Positions 21,722 through 32,140 of a stretch of 64,000 nt of DNA are shown here, one piece after another. The stretch comes from Selaginella moellendorffii (Eukaryota; Streptophyta; Lycopodiopsida; Selaginellales; Selaginellaceae): contig NW_003314278.1 in the NCBI RefSeq assembly GCF_000143415.4, positions 1,565,543-1,629,542 of the forward strand, written 5' to 3'. The translations under genes were made by a program, and so were the position numbers. The notes under the pieces are model-generated. The model did no database searches and was not told the origin of the DNA. It worked only from the letters and a program-made list of their open reading frames with translations. Numbering within the stretch: position 1 is the first letter of the stretch; every line of letters begins with the position of its first letter.

Positions 21722-22185
21722 CTAACATTTATGGCTAAGGAATTTCATGTCTTAAAATCTTGACTAAGGATATATCACATGCCAGTTTAGGCTTCTAAAT
21801 CAAGTACTCTAGTATCTTCTTTTATTGTCGTTGTTAACTTGTTAATGGATTTCTTCAAATAATGATCTAACATTTATGGCTGAGGCATTTCATATCTTAA
21901 CATCTCGACTAGGGATATGTTACATGCCAGTTTGGGCTTCTAGATCAAGTACTCTAATATCTTCTTCCATCGTCGTTGTTAACTCGTTAGTGGATTTCTT
22001 CAAATAATGATCTAACATTTATGGCTGAGGCATTTCATGTTTTAAGATCTTGACTAGGGTATGTTACATGCCAGTTTGGGCTTCTAGATCAAGTACTTTA
22101 GTATCTTCTTCCATCATCATTGTTAACTTATTAGTGAATTTCTTCAAATAATAGTCTAACATTTATGGTTGAGGCATTTCATGTC
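21722..22185 (+). repeat. 145-bp tandem repeats of an integrase segment
   Basis: The phrase ctaacatttatggctgagg recurs at 21722, 21867, 22012 and 22156, giving three units of 145, 145 and 144 bases plus a partial unit. The unit is a piece of the gypsy integrase gene of element B, amplified in place. The first boundary copy at 21667 belongs to the original integrase sequence. Confidence 0.85.
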
Positions 22186-22186
22186 T

Positions 22187-22937
22187 TTCCAAGGATCCAC
22201 AATAATAGTATATCTAAATTTCATCCCATAATCAGATATGCTACACTCAACCCCTATTGAGCCAAGAGGAACTAACACCTCCATTTCCATATTGAATCTA
22301 CCAATCCTTCCATTGTATAAACTAACTATTCCACCATTTCCGTAATGAATCTACCAATCCTTTTATTGTGTAGATTAACTATTCCATGTGAGGCAATTAG
22401 TCATCCACCCATACTGGAGTCCTACGGTGGATACTTTCATCCGTGGAGTATCTTCCATTGGATACTTTCATCTGTGGAGTATCTTCCATTGTATAGACTA
22501 ACTATTCTATGTGAGGCAACTAGTCATCCACCCATACTGTAGTCCACGGATGAAGGTATTCCATATGAAGCAACTAGTCATCCATCTATACCATAGTCCC
22601 ACGGTGAATACCTTCATCCATGGATACTCCACACAAGAGGAAGGACGTACACATGGATGTTTAATACGTATGATTTTAAATTTTATGGGTAGGAATATAT
22701 CTTGCTTAAGGGTATATTTTTAAGTAGCCACTAATCAATGAGAATTGAACCCATGCCATTTACTCTAATACCATATGTAATGCATTCTATTTCTCTCCTC
22801 TTAAGCCAACTGAAAAAGAGGTAATTGCTAGATAAAAAAGCCCTTAGTGGCTATTTTATCCCCATTTATCTCCCAAGGTTCCAAGGATCTATGGTGACAA
22901 TATATCCAAATCTTATCCTATAATCAAATACGCTACA
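22187..22937 (-). mobile_element. TRIM element 3, truncated at its 3' LTR
   Basis: A left LTR fragment (22187-22245) starting at ttccaaggatcc, an interior with decayed copies of the minisatellite words, a degraded primer site near 22760-22775, and a full 162-bp LTR at 22776-22937 ending cgctaca. It splits the integrase of element B. It carries more C-to-T changes than TRIM 1, so it looks older. Confidence 0.75.
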
Positions 22938-23713
22938 CCTAAGCCCTACTTAATTCATATGTCAATCATGATGTGGTGATATGGTTCGTACTACTGGACA
23001 GCTATGCATGCCTTGACAACATCTTATCATCCACAAACAAATTGTTTGGTATAATAATTTGTCTGGAACTTCAAAAGGATGATCGTGAAATATATAAATT
23101 TTTAGCATTCAGATTAAGATGGTTATTGCCATTTCTTCGATATGTGTATGTCATAGAGGTATAGAGTTTTGTTAGTGTTTCATTATATAAACTCCTATGT
23201 GGTCATGATTTGATACTGCCAATGGAGTTGAGTTTACTTTCACAATTGCCACAAGTTGTTAATTCTAGGTCCTAAGATTAATATTTAACAAGCATTCTTC
23301 CACTAGTTTGAGTGGAGTTTACTAAATATTTGGGCCTCGTACAAGTGGGACAATAATGGCACTACAACTCACTTTATCATTTATTTGCAAAGTACAAACT
23401 GAATGATTTAATGTTAATTTATTTTTCCAATCTTATGGTACATGGTTTGTCTAAGAGGCTCTTTATTTAGTAAAAAGGACTGTATCAGATGTTGTGGCAA
23501 GTTGAACCGCAAATTTATGAAGTTTGATATGACATTTAACATATTAATCCTTCAAATTATACATGTGCAACAACTAAAGCACTTCGTATTAAAGGGTCAT
23601 AAACAATTGGCACCACCTATAGATCCACTAGTACCACCTCCTAATATTCCTTTAGATCCCGACGTATCAACCAAAGAATTGTAATTGCCTTCCATCCTTC
23701 TAAGAGGAAAGGA

Positions 23714-23890
23714 TGATATGAGGTTTAAAGATACGGCTATAATAACATATATTAATATTAGGATAAGGACTTTAATAGCTATTAGATTGGTTTCAATCTA
23801 GACCATTTATTTGCTTCTATATATAAGTTAGGGTTTTTGGGCTAATTGAATATATATATTTTTGTATTCCATGCACTCACATATCCATAT
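23714..23890 (+). repeat. 3' LTR of gypsy element B
   Basis: Begins tgatatgagg directly after a purine tract (aagaggaaagga) and continues with the family landmarks ttaatattagg, ttggtttcaatctagacc and ttccatgcactcacat. The right edge merges into AT-rich spacer. Confidence 0.6.
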
Positions 23891-24026
23891 TTATATACAA
23901 TAAAAATGATAAAATTAATAGCATGCAACATGTATGAAATTAATAGATGAAATATTTATATAATCTTATATAGTTTTTACATAATCTTATTTAATTATAT
24001 ATTATTTTTTTAATAGCCACTAAAAT

Positions 24027-27000
24027 TGTGATGTCCAAGTGTACAACTATGATACTATATATTAATATTAATGACCATACACTAAGATTAACATAGTAGG
24101 ATTTTAATAACTATCAAATTTGTTTCAATCCAAACCTCTTGCTCTTGTATATAAACTAGTTTTTGGGATAATTGATGTGCATATTTTTATATCCCTTTCT
24201 ATATTCTATACACTCACATTTGTGGAGGTAAAGGACAACACTAATTGTCCCAGAAGAGTGCTTAGATTTGGGATTTGGTTTAAATCTAACTTTTACATCA
24301 TCTAGATTTCACTTTCTTTATAGCTTTTTTAGTTTTTATTTTTATTTTTATTTTTATTTTTCATTCATCTTTATAGCAAAGTAACAACCTCCTCTAGAGC
24401 AATAGTTAGTGCAACTTTTTGATGTTATGTAGTTGCAATTAAACAATTAAACTCAATTGATAGCAGTATTCACAATACATGATATAGCTCCTCTTGCTCT
24501 TGTTGCCAATCCTTGTGTTTGATTGGAGTTCATTTATGGGAATTTTTAGAATGATGTGTATTATTGGTTTAATGACTTTATGGTGATTGTCATAAATCAT
24601 TCTTGGGATGATGCTCAATATTTGCGTGAGTTTCCCATATATTTCCAAGAAATAGTATTGTAGAGGTATAATGGTTTGAGCATAACCATTCATGTGGATT
24701 GAAGCATTCTCTCGAACATCTTCAAATGCACATTTGAATATGCCAATGATTGTGAGGATGCCTTCTAACAATTGCATCGTCTTCATTAAGGGCAATTTGA
24801 GTCAATAATGCAATTTGGCATTTATTTTAGAGCCTTTTACTTCGTATACAGATAAATATGTTGGAGTAGATCAAGTTAGGAATGTTGTGGCTAGCACTTC
24901 GTCAAGATCTTGTAGGACTTATATATGCACTTTCTCTAACCACTCTTGATAATGCTCTTCACTTAACACAATATTATAAAACATCATCTTTTCCACTTCT
25001 CACTATATATTCTTTAACTTCACTTTATGTGGGAAATGGTCCTGTTCCAATGAAAGTTGATGTTATTGTTACCCGAGTTTAAGGATAAGGGTTAGGACAT
25101 GGTCATGGTTGTGATAGCGTGTGATAAAGTTGGTAACACATATTAGTATTATTAGCATTTTCCATATTAGTATCCTCTATTTCCTAGATGGAGACTTTGG
25201 CATCAACAATGTCCTATTTGTGTTGTTGCAATGGAAGGTTTAGACATCAAAATGCTTCTGGGAAACAAAGAATTATACGAGTATTAAAAGGTCTTTCCAT
25301 CTTTCTTTTAAGAGTATTATCAAGGGGTTCACTTGGCACTAATTTATCCACTATTTACTTTCCAAACTCATTTTTATAATAATAAGTCTTCTATTATTCT
25401 CTATGTTGGTTGATATAGGCTTGAATTTATTTTCTATTACTCGACCTATTACCACACATTATTATCTACATGTGTGTTATGCAGTAAAACCAATTTTCAT
25501 TCTTTATAACAACAGCCGTACACAAGTATGTGCACAGGATAAGGCAAATTTAGTGATGTATGTGGGCGATCTTAAGCTTTAGCTTTAGTCATTGTAGGTG
25601 ATATTGAGTCAAACTTTTAACTTATCTTTGATATAAATTGGTTGTAGTGCAATTATGCTAAATGTGACTTTGGGGGTTCTCCCTCTTTGTCTCATATTTC
25701 TTTATATTTTTTCCATTCTTCTCACTTTTATTCCTTTTTATCCCTTTGCTTTTACATTTACTTTTATCACTTTTCTTTCCCCATTATTTCTCTTATGTTT
25801 TTATCTTGTTCCTCTATTCCCTTTCAAATTTCTTTAACAGTCTTTGTATTTTAGCAGTTGACTAGCTCATGAAAGAGTATGTTGATCTCTTTAAGTTTGA
25901 GGCCAAAATTGCAATATGTCATTCTATTCCAACTAAGGATGCTTATCCAATAAAGATTTATGTTCGTTATCAGTCCAATGATATGCAATGCTTTTTAGGT
26001 AAAGTGCAATATCTTAGTTATTTCATTAATTATCTTTTTATTGTATTACACTGTTTTAAGAATTATTGAAGTTGTCAACATTGTCTTTTATTTAGTCCAT
26101 GGACTTTGAGCAAGCATTTATACATCTCAAAGAGTTGTTGACAAGTCCTTTAGTTTTGGCATATCCTAAATATACTCAACCTTTTAATTTGCAAGTGGAT
26201 GTTTTTTATATCGGTGTTAAAGGTGTGTTAATATAAAAGAGTCTGAGTGTGTTTAGTTAGTGTCATTTCATTGCACACATCAACTATATATTATAACTAA
26301 AGGAGGTGAATTACTCCACAATAGAGGCATATTTAGTAACTATTTGGGATTTCAAGAAACTTCATAAATATCTAAATGGTTCTTGAGTGTTATTCATGCT
26401 ATAGTTACTTTGTTATTGAAGAGGAAGAATTTAGTTGGTCATACTACTTGGTGTGTTTTGAAGCTTTAAATATATAATTTCGATATTATTCATTGCTTAG
26501 GAGTTTTATAGTTAATGCTGATGCCCTCTCTCAAGTTTCTCTTCCTTCTTCACTCTTTTATCATATTTCAGACTAGTCTAGATTTTCTAAATAAAGATTT
26601 TGTATTATTAGCAATTGTTGTACTTGATGTTCAATATCCACAAGGTGTGAAGCAAGATTTACCTTCTCTTGACAAGTTGTATAAGGCTCAAGACTTCCAC
26701 CTAACAAGTCAAGTAGTTAGAAATAATAATGACATACTCTTGTTAATGTATTTGCAATTTTTATTAAGTACTTCCTCTTTAATCAAATGGTGTTTTAATA
26801 TGCTTGTCCAGAGTATATTTTTTTGGATAATAGTCTGCATTTATTTAATATCTTACTTGAAGATATGCTACACTTTCATAAGTGTTTATCATCCACAAAC
26901 ACATAGTTTGGTGGAATGATTTATTCAAACTTTCAAAAGCATAATTATGAAGTATATGAACTTTCAACATTTAAATTGGGATGATTATTTGTTGTCTCTT

Positions 27001-27750
27001 TAATATGTGTATATCACAAGGTTACAAAGTTTTGTTAATATTTCACTATATAAACTACTACATAATCATGATCTAATACTACCAATAGAGTTAAGTTTAC
27101 CTTTACAATTGCCACAAGTTTACCGATGCTAAATCCTAGGGTTAATATTTAACAAACATTTTTTCATTTGTCAAAACTAAATTTGCTAAAAACTTGGGCC
27201 ACTTACAAGTGGGACAACAATAGTGCTACAACTCTCATCATTATCCAAAGTACAAAGTGGATAAGTTAGTATTAGTCTGCTTTCCTAATTTTACAATACA
27301 TGTTTTGTCTAAAGGGCTCCTTATTGAATGGAAGATATTATATCAGATGTTGTGACAAGTTGAACCATAAGTTTATAATGTTTAACATAACATTCAAGAA
27401 GTCAATTCTTTAAAAATTATATATATGCAATAGTTAAAACACTTTATATAAAAGGGATTAAAAACAACTAATACCATCTATAAATCCACTACTACCTCTC
27501 CTTGATATCCCTCTAAATCCTAACCCATCAACGAAAAAACCTTAATTGCCTTTCATTCTTCCAAAAGGAAAGAATGATAAAAGGTCCAAATATACATAAT
27601 GTTGTATATTAATATTAACAACTCTATATTAAGATTAGCATAGTATAATTTTAATAACTGTTGGATTAGTTTCAATCCAAACCACATTACTCTTGTATAT
27701 AAGCTAAGGTATTTAAGTTAATTCATATGCACAGTTTTGTATTTTATTTC
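24027..27750 (+). mobile_element. Ty3/gypsy element C, LTR to LTR, decayed
   Basis: The 5' LTR starts at about 24027. Gag traces run 24371-25090 and can be followed codon by codon against element A, with most differences C to T or G to A. Protease traces lie at 25300-25660 and a remnant at 25860-26040 where the reverse transcriptase core is deleted. RNase H runs 26095-26560 and integrase 26690-27560 (a YHPQTHSLVE-like word at 26893-26917). A purine tract at 27560-27574 is followed by the 3' LTR from 27575. Stops are frequent in every frame, so it cannot make protein. It lies directly behind element B in the same direction. Confidence 0.78.
27575..27750 (+). repeat. 3' LTR of gypsy element C
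   Basis: Begins tgataaaaggtcc after the purine tract, with ttaatattaacaac, ttagtttcaatccaaacc and ttgtatataagctaagg matching the 5' LTR at 24027. The right edge is uncertain. 27751-27982 is AT-rich with nothing recognised. Confidence 0.6.
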
Positions 27751-27982
27751 TTTATTCCTCCTCTACTTTATTATTGAGTACTATGAAAAATTCTTTTCTT
27801 ACAAAAATGTAAATTAATAAGTATAAGTTGACATTTTAATATAATAATGGGGAATAATATTAGATCCGAATCAATAGAAGAATGAGCATGCTGGAGTTTT
27901 TCTGGCGTAAGGATATAGCAAACCATCGCTCTGCTAGAATCCAAATGAAGCTGTTAAAGAATCCATGAATTCCAGAGCATTG

Positions 27983-29546
27983 TCACTTGAATCCTCGGAC
28001 CATGGTGCTTGTCCTGTACGAGACTCCATTGAGGTCCTCAATCACCCATTTGAGCTCAGTCATGTCCATCACCCGGAAATGGACGATGTCTTTCTCGTGA
28101 TTCCGTTGCTCTTCGATGTGGAGAGTTCCCTCGGCAAGATGGTTGAACCACGAAGTTAGGCCCCAACGTTTCTGTGACTCCGGTTTTGAGTCTTTCGACT
28201 CGCCTTGGCTGTTTGAAGTGCTCTGGACACGGCAAACGAAGTAGCCTTTGTCAGCTACAACCTTGAGCAGCTCCTCGCTTTCACTACCATTGGCTCCAAC
28301 AACCTGGTTTGCCGAATTAGATCCCAATAGCGTAGACCAAAAACGAAAACTTACCAGCAAGACTTGCTTGGATGGTAGCCTCCATTTTGTACATATCGAG
28401 TCCAGCATTCCTTCGCTGCTTGGACAGTCACATTGGTTGGAACTGTGATTCATGAAAAATGAAAAGTACCTGACGACTTCTTCTTGCAATCTCCTCACTT
28501 CCGCAAACTGGAAGCCTCCCAACTGGTTCATTAAGTTTCTAAGCTCAGCGTCTGGGCCACGAGCCAAAAGAGCTTGCGAAACACCACGCTCCTGGAAAAG
28601 GAAAGAGTTGGAAGCATAGAGAACAAAAGATTATAGAAGAGAGAACCGAAAGATAGAAACGAACCTCCAAGTATCGAATAAGAGCGGGGCAACCCGGTAG
28701 CACAGAACTATCTTTTTCTCCTGGAGAAGTTGTGATCACCACCCCGAGCTTGGCTTGCTCTTGTCTTGCATCCGCTAATGCTTGCTTGTGTCTAAGCCTC
28801 TCGGCATACTTTGCTCGTATGCTGTCTCCTCTCCCCAGGATCTCTTCCAAGCTCTGCTTCTCTTGCAGCTTCTTCTTCCTCAAAGCCGCCGCCGAGGAGC
28901 TACTGCCACTCCCAATCTTCTCCTGGAGTGCACCAACATTTTTCAGTCCCAGCTTCTCCATGACTTGCTCGGCCGACACATCTTCCACGTTTCCAACAGT
29001 CTCGTTCACGTTCTCGTGAACGAGATTGCTCCAGTCCCTGGATCCAGAGGACGCCATCTCCTTGATTCTTTTCCCTCGTTGTTGAGGAGGAATGGCCAAA
29101 GCCGCCATGTCGTAGATCACCCCACGCACTAGAAATCCAGTCTCCACGCCTTCACGAAGCTCCCGGCGGAGATAGAGCTCCTTGACGTCGAGGTTGGTCC
29201 GCCAATTCCCATTCTCGATTCTAAATGCTTGCTTGTGCTGCTGCTCCTCGGGCAAGGCCAGCCCCGCCAGCGTGAAGAGCATCTCTTGGATCGTCGTCTG
29301 GATGTGCGCCATGGAGAAGACTGACCAATCCACCTCAAATGAGACATAATCTTCCTCTTCTTCTTCCTCTTGCGCTGCTGCTGCTACATTCTTTGGATTT
29401 CTTGGCTGATGCTGGCGCTGTGGAGAAGGATCGGCCATACCTGGAACTGGAGGCGAAATCTGCGACGGCAGTGGCGCCAGCTTCCTCCTGCCCGGCCGAT
29501 GGAGCCTCTGCGCGGCGAGATGCATGAGGCGGCGCAGCACACCCAT
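27983..29546 (-). CDS. Conserved plant-like protein of unknown function
   Basis: Four exons: 28665-29546, 28470-28591, about 28355-28418 and 27983-28303, giving about 462 residues. I do not recognise the family. The first 75 residues are basic and proline-rich, then an acidic EEEEEEDY run, as in an organelle-targeted precursor. Next come SMAHIQTTIQEMLFTLAGLA, a block of Asn/Arg-rich sequence and a coiled-coil-like KKKLQEKQSLEEILGRG. The last exon is well ordered (GYFVCRVQST, WGLTSWFNHLAEGTLHIEEQ) and ends in MVRGFK. Exon 3 is doubtful: the frame that joins both neighbours is less protein-like than the next frame (see findings). The start at 29546 is the first ATG; the gene is divergent from the PPR gene at 29653 with only about 100 bases between. 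Confidence 0.7.
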
Positions 29547-29652
29547 CCCGGGCGCCGCCTAGGGCTCTTGCCGCCACTGCCAAGTGTGACCATTGAAAAT
29601 ATTCCTTGCAGGAAATTTTTTGGGAAGATCAAGGAGAAGAAACACTCGATAA

Positions 29653-31428
29653 CGATCAAGCTTTTCGAGGCTGGATTCCATCGCTGCTTGCGATCTCATC
29701 CGATCAGTCGCCAGGAGCAAGGATCTTCGCCAGGCCAGGGAGCTGCATTCGCGCCTCCGGCAAATCATCCCAGCGCTCCTCGCCAAGAGCAGGCTATTAG
29801 GGAACTGGATCGTAGACATGTACGGCAAATGTGGCAGCATAGAAGATGCCAAGGGCGCCTTTGATTCCCTCCACCACCCCAATGTCTACTCCTGGAATAT
29901 CCTTATCACAGCATATGCCCAAACTGGGCATATACAGGAAGCGCGACACGTGTTCCACTGGATGACCGTCCGCGACGTCGTGTCCTGGACGGCGTTGATA
30001 CAAGCTCATTCCAAGCATGGGCAAATTTTCGAGGCATCCAGAGCGTTCCAGAGAATGCCTCAACGAGATGCCGCCACGTGTACGGTGCTTGTGACAGCAT
30101 TTGCCAAGACTGGGCATTTGTCCGAAGCGAGGGGCTTATTCGCGAATATGCAACAAAGAAACGTTGTGGCATGGACGGCGTTGCTCACGGCATATGCTTA
30201 TGACGGGCAAACGGCAATGGCAGAGGGTGTTTTTGCGAGAATGCCAAGCTGGAGCATTGCGCCTTGCTCGTCAATAATGACGGCATATGCCCAGGTCGGT
30301 AACGTTCCGTCCGCACAACGAATCTTTGATTCCATGCTCGAGAGGGATGTGGTTTCTTGGACAGCACTTTTGCAAGTATATGCCCGCATAGGGCATCTTG
30401 GTGCAGCAGAGCAATTATTTGACATGATGCCAATGCGAAACGTTTTCTCGTGGACTGCAATGCTTGCAGCTTTGGCGGAAAACGGGCTGCTAGAAAAAGC
30501 AAGATTCGTTTTCAAAGAAACGCCACAACGGGACATGGTAATATGGCATGCAATTGTTTCAGCAAATGCCCAATACGGGCATTTGCTAATGGCGCGAGAA
30601 TTGTTTGAGAAAATGCCATGCCACGGAGTCGAGACGTGGTGTTTGATGCTAGTCCGCTACGCACAGATTGGAAACCTCAAACAAGCGATATATTTCTTTG
30701 ATTACTCTCCCAGGGTGGATGTGATCTCTTGCAACGCTATGATGTCTGCGTTTGCTCACGAGAAACTTGTAGATCAAGCGCGCAGGGTGTTTGAGCGAAT
30801 GCCGCAGTGGAGTGTAGTCTCCTGGACCGCGATGCTCGAATCCCACGCCTCGGCCGGAGAGATCAAAGAGGCAAGATCCCTGTTTGACCACCTCCACGAG
30901 CCAGACTTGACATCATGGATCGCGATAGTCGAAGCGTATGCCCGAGTTGGGCATATCTCAGAGGCAAAAAAGCTCTTCGATCGAATCCCTTGCAAGGAGA
31001 TCGTTTCCTGGAACTCACTGCTTGCTGCCTATGGCCGGGGAGGATACCATCGGGATGCCGTCGAGAACTTCTGGGCGATGCAACAGCTGGGATTCGATCC
31101 AGATGGTATCACCTTCGTCACTGTCTTGAGCGCCTACAGCCACACTGGGCGAGTCGAGGAAGCTAGAAACTCCTTCGTTTCGATGGTGCTGGATTACAAT
31201 CTGGTACCGGCGATGGAGCACTATGGTTGCATTGTTGACGCGCTTGGTCGATCTGGAAGGTTGTCAAGAGCATCTGATTTGCTGGAAAACATGCCCGTGT
31301 GGCCACCAGTGGAACCCTTGACATCGTATCTAAGCTCGTGTCTTAACAACACGAACGATCCTTCCTCTAAAGTCTACACAGTTTCTTCACAAGACATCAA
31401 TCTCTCTCCGCAACTTTGCGTGATCTAG
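29653..31428 (+). CDS. PLS-class PPR gene without a clear start and with replaced tail
   Basis: The PPR frame is open from 29653 and begins with a normal entry region (DLIRSVARSKDLRQARELHS, then IVDMYGKCGSIEDA), but there is no ATG before the internal one at 29818. From 29818 it would be 536 residues and lack part of the first repeat. About fourteen repeats follow, most with WTALLxAYAxxGH helices. The E region is cut: after ENMPVWPPVEPLTSYLSSC the last 18 codons (from 31372) come from a duplicated piece of the neighbouring ClpD 3' end. Either an upstream exon or non-ATG start is used, or the gene is decaying. The repeats themselves have no stop. Confidence 0.72.
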   Translation, partial: RSSFSRLDSIAACDLIRSVARSKDLRQARELHSRLRQIIPALLAKSRLLGNWIVDMYGKCGSIEDAKGAFDSLHHPNVYSWNILITAYAQTGHIQEARHVFHWMTVRDVVSWTALIQAHSKHGQIFEASRAFQRMPQRDAATCTVLVTAFAKTGHLSEARGLFANMQQRNVVAWTALLTAYAYDGQTAMAEGVFARMPSWSIAPCSSIMTAYAQVGNVPSAQRIFDSMLERDVVSWTALLQVYARIGHLGAAEQLFDMMPMRNVFSWTAMLAALAENGLLEKARFVFKETPQRDMVIWHAIVSANAQYGHLLMARELFEKMPCHGVETWCLMLVRYAQIGNLKQAIYFFDYSPRVDVISCNAMMSAFAHEKLVDQARRVFERMPQWSVVSWTAMLESHASAGEIKEARSLFDHLHEPDLTSWIAIVEAYARVGHISEAKKLFDRIPCKEIVSWNSLLAAYGRGGYHRDAVENFWAMQQLGFDPDGITFVTVLSAYSHTGRVEEARNSFVSMVLDYNLVPAMEHYGCIVDALGRSGRLSRASDLLENMPVWPPVEPLTSYLSSCLNNTNDPSSKVYTVSSQDINLSPQLCVI

Positions 31429-31549
31429 ATACCTGAAGACAGTACCATTTCATAGGCTCGAAGTTCCTTCTTCTATACACATTTTTTGGTTTCATCTTCA
31501 CAAGAATCTTATTTCTGTGCCGTGAAGATCAGCTGGAAGCAACCAAGAC
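31372..31549. repeat. Direct repeat, copy 1 (duplicate of ClpD 3' end)
   Basis: 178 bases matching 31950-32140 with small gaps. Shared landmarks are ccgcaactttgcgtgat, ataggctcgaagttcctt and gtgaagatcagctggaag. Copy 2 includes the stop codon and 3' flank of ClpD, so copy 1 is the duplicate. It supplies the stop codon of the PPR gene before it. Confidence 0.85.
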
Positions 31550-31615
31550 ACATGCCATAGTCGCACGGTCCACCACGGAGTCATAGAATTCGCGAGCTTC
31601 TTCAATGCTTCCAGG
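31550..31615 (-). pseudogene. PPR motif scrap
   Basis: On the minus strand these bases read GSIEEAREFYDSVVDRATMA, the end of a PPR helix pair. It continues into copy 1 of the ClpD-derived repeat. Too short to be functional. Confidence 0.5.
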
Positions 31616-31714
31616 TGCCGCTTGCTATGCGGTGGATCTTCTTCTCGGCGTCAAGCATCTTGGAAGAGGCCAATATCGGTTAACTACATGGTATGGTGAT
31701 AAATTAATGCGAAC

Positions 31715-31945
31715 GCGGTTGCTGAGGAATTGGTTATCAGGTAAGTGTAGAGGTGGACCGGAAGTAGATGACCCGGGTTCGAGGCGGCCGAAGGGTCCAA
31801 TCAACAAGGACTTTATGCGAAAATCTTTTACGGAAGAAATACCCCAAATATTGCTTCGCCAGCTCAATAAAACAGGTTAGACCAGTCAGTTAACACCCCG
31901 GGCTATCAAAGAGCACGCCCAGGGTTCGAATCTTGATTTTGGACT
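31715..31945 (+). repeat. Possible tRNA-derived SINE fragments
   Basis: Two pol III B-box-like words, gggttcgaggc (31779-31789) and gggttcgaatc (31922-31932), each follow an A-box-like stretch by 30-50 bases. The rest is not a tRNA fold. This block lies between the two ClpD-derived direct repeats. It could be two SINE heads or chance; no target duplication was found. Confidence 0.35.
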
Positions 31946-31949
31946 CTCC

Positions 31950-32140
31950 GTCTACATGGTTTCTTTACAAAACATGAATCTCCTTCCGCAACTTTGCGTG
32001 ATTTTTAGACATCAGAAGATAATACCATTTCATAGGCTCGAAGTTCCTTCTTCGTCCATAGATTCTATACACATTTTTGTTTCATCTTCACAAGGATCTT
32101 ATTTCTGTACGCGTGAAGATCAGCTGGAAGCAACCGAGAC
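31950..32140. repeat. Direct repeat, copy 2 (ClpD 3' end and flank)
   Basis: The source copy of the repeat: it covers the last seven codons and stop of ClpD (32120-32140 on the minus strand) and the following 3' flank. Confidence 0.85.

Larger units (their letters stand above)
14980..23890 (+). mobile_element. Ty3/gypsy element B, heavily decayed and split by insertions
   Basis: The same family as element A. A 5'-truncated LTR starts near 14980, gag traces run 15280-15760, protease traces 15780-16020, RNase H/connection traces 16020-16640 and 17199-17350. Integrase traces lie at 21400-21720 and 22940-23700, and a PPT with 3' LTR begins at 23714. The reverse transcriptase core is absent. Coding matches to element A survive only as scattered words, with CAA/CAG/CGA positions commonly read as TAA/TAG/TGA. 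A TRIM lies inside it at 16643-17198, and a 4-kb block of satellites, TRIMs and a 5S-like element separates the pol part from integrase. Confidence 0.7.

Noticed and set aside
31779-31932. A tRNA gene at the gggttcga words
   Set aside because: Neither copy folds into a cloverleaf with matching acceptor and anticodon stems.
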